Source of the DNA: Deltaproteobacteria bacterium
GTDB lineage: Bacteria > Desulfobacterota > Binatia > Binatales > Binataceae
DNA: 7,404 nt
Assembly: GCA_021799555.1 (NCBI GenBank)
Contig: JAJZAG010000192.1
Span: forward strand, 1 to 7,404
Reading direction: 5' to 3'
The notes under the pieces were generated by a model. It saw only the letters and a list, made by a program, of their open reading frames with translations. It had not been told where the DNA came from and did not search any database. The translations under genes and the position numbers were made by a program. Below, piece by piece: positions 6,307 through 7,404 of this stretch. Position 1 is the first letter of the stretch; every line of letters starts with the position of its first letter.

Positions 6307-7404
6307 TCCGCGCCGCGCGGACGCATCCGCCGCACCTCGACGGCGTTGGAGCCTGGTGCCGGCGCGAGCGTCGTCCGGCGCAGCAGGACCATCTTGCCGG
6401 TCCCGTCGAGCGAAGTCGGATTGCTCGTGATGACGATCGCGTACTTTTTCCGCATCGCCGTCGGCATGCTCCGGTATATCGCGGTCCAGCAAATCAGGTA
6501 GTTGGGGAAATCGGGATCGTGGGGGTGTATGATCGGAATATTCATGCCGCTGTAAAACGCGATATCGTAGTCGAGCGCGCCTAAGTAACCCACCCGTTCG
6601 TGCCCGATCGTGTTGATAATCTGGACGGCGAATCCACGCAGCGATAGCGTGTTCGCGATCGCCGGAATCACGACCAGGTTCGCGCCGAGCGTGATCGCTG
6701 CCGTCGCCGCCGCGGTGACGCCGATTAGACGCCCAAGCGAGCGCGGATCGCGCCACAGATAAAAGCCGAGCAGCTCGATTCCGATCGGAATCGCGAGCGA
6801 AAAGAACCACCGCTCGCGCACCGCCGTTTGCAGTGCCGGCACGAAGCCGGGCGCGCGAATTCCCCACGATGCCATTATTTCGCCCATCGGCTCCGGCGCA
6901 ATCGAGAGCATCGCCACGCCCACGATCGTCAGCGCTCCGGTCAGGACCAGCGCACCGCCCGCCGTCCATCCGGCGACGTTCACGAAGCGCGCGCTGTCGC
7001 TGGGATAGCGCAGCGCTTCGCGCAGATAGATCGCAACTATCGCGGCGAGAGCGGGATAGAGCGCCAGCAGATACACCCCGCGCTTGCTCGTCGCCAGACT
7101 GTAAAAGACCACCACCGTGACGAACCAGGACAACAGATAGACGAATCGCGGCGTCATCGCGACCGGCCGGCGAATCGAGCCGATCGCGGCTACTCCGAGA
7201 AATATCGTCCACGGCATGAAGCCGGCCAGCAGCGCCATTTCGACGTAGAAAAACGGATGCGCGTGGCCCTGATGGAAGCTCGCGCCACCGACGAAGCGGA
7301 CCAGGTTCTCGCCGATTAGCTGCTTGCGCACGAACCTCATTCCGCCGATATGAATCGCCGCCGCGTACCATCCCCCGCCGATAATCGCGACGATGATCGC
7401 CCCG
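6246..7404 (-). CDS. ArnT/PMT-like integral membrane glycosyltransferase, C-terminal part (5' end outside window)
   Basis: The frame is open from the window edge, giving 385 visible residues before TAG at 6248-6246; an internal ATG at 7340 is not the true start. The order of motifs is that of ArnT-type (GT83/GT39-like) enzymes, which transfer a sugar from an undecaprenyl-phosphate carrier to lipid A or another acceptor on the periplasmic side. WYAAA and FVRKQLIGENLVRF come first, then GHAHPFFYVEM with MPWTIFL, then SKRGVYLLALYP. About seven hydrophobic segments follow in a typical polytopic pattern, then a soluble C-terminal region (LGALDYDIAFYSGMNIP and on). The catalytic aspartates near the N-terminus are outside the window, so activity and acceptor cannot be judged. 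The last 19 or so residues (Ala/Ser/Arg rich) are encoded opposite the 3' end of nnr and do not look like family sequence. Confidence 0.85.
   Translation of the reverse strand, partial: GAIIVAIIGGGWYAAAIHIGGMRFVRKQLIGENLVRFVGGASFHQGHAHPFFYVEMALLAGFMPWTIFLGVAAIGSIRRPVAMTPRFVYLLSWFVTVVVFYSLATSKRGVYLLALYPALAAIVAIYLREALRYPSDSARFVNVAGWTAGGALVLTGALTIVGVAMLSIAPEPMGEIMASWGIRAPGFVPALQTAVRERWFFSLAIPIGIELLGFYLWRDPRSLGRLIGVTAAATAAITLGANLVVIPAIANTLSLRGFAVQIINTIGHERVGYLGALDYDIAFYSGMNIPIIHPHDPDFPNYLICWTAIYRSMPTAMRKKYAIVITSNPTSLDGTGKMVLLRRTTLAPAPGSNAVEVRRMRPRGADYPASAARAAGSSSIRSPAI

Noticed and set aside
6184..7371. Second minus-strand frame overlapping the glycosyltransferase
   Set aside because: Hydrophilic Arg/Gly-rich shadow; the other frame has transmembrane segments and ArnT-type motifs and stays open to the window edge.

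Overview
The window is gene-dense, high-GC bacterial chromosome with six recognisable protein genes, two of them cut by the window edges, and one small membrane-protein gene. Nearly every base is coding; the only real intergenic gap is the 123 bases between the divergent starts of pdxJ and nnr. I see no rRNA, tRNA, CRISPR array, transposase, integrase or phage gene. The order glmM - pdxJ - nnr recalls the deltaproteobacterial (Desulfobacterota-type) housekeeping neighbourhood glmM-pdxJ-acpS-nnr. The high GC, the bifunctional Nnr, the N-V-N-K type PdxJ and an ArnT-like membrane glycosyltransferase fit a Gram-negative, possibly uncultured lineage of that kind (Desulfobacterota, Binatota or Acidobacteriota-like). 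This placement is inference and weak.

Layout. 1-528 (+) is the C-terminal part of phosphoglucosamine mutase GlmM. 4626-513 (-) is a tightly packed four-gene run: pdxJ (vitamin B6), a 96-residue membrane protein with a YIDPNAGG motif, a five-helix membrane protein with a periplasmic sulfatase/alkaline-phosphatase-fold domain, and a PAPS-type sulfotransferase. The last two share an ATGA stop/start. 4750-6306 (+) is the bifunctional NAD(P)HX repair enzyme Nnr. 6246-7404 (-) is the C-terminal part of an ArnT/PMT-like integral membrane glycosyltransferase whose start lies beyond the window.

How they may work together. GlmM makes glucosamine-1-phosphate for peptidoglycan and LPS; PdxJ and Nnr are cofactor synthesis and repair. 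The middle block (small membrane protein, membrane AlkP-fold enzyme, sulfotransferase) looks like a cell-envelope modification cassette placed between housekeeping genes. The AlkP-fold enzyme has Thr where sulfatases have the formylglycine Cys, and it lacks the partner Arg. With its five N-terminal helices it resembles the LtaS/EptA layout more than a classical sulfatase. The pairing with a sulfotransferase and a YIDP-type small protein is the best candidate here for an undescribed system.

Other points of interest are five tandem CCGCG copies in the 3' end of pdxJ, where loss of one unit would fuse PdxJ in frame to the downstream membrane protein, and two convergent gene pairs that overlap at their 3' ends (16 and 61 bases) with no room for a terminator between them.
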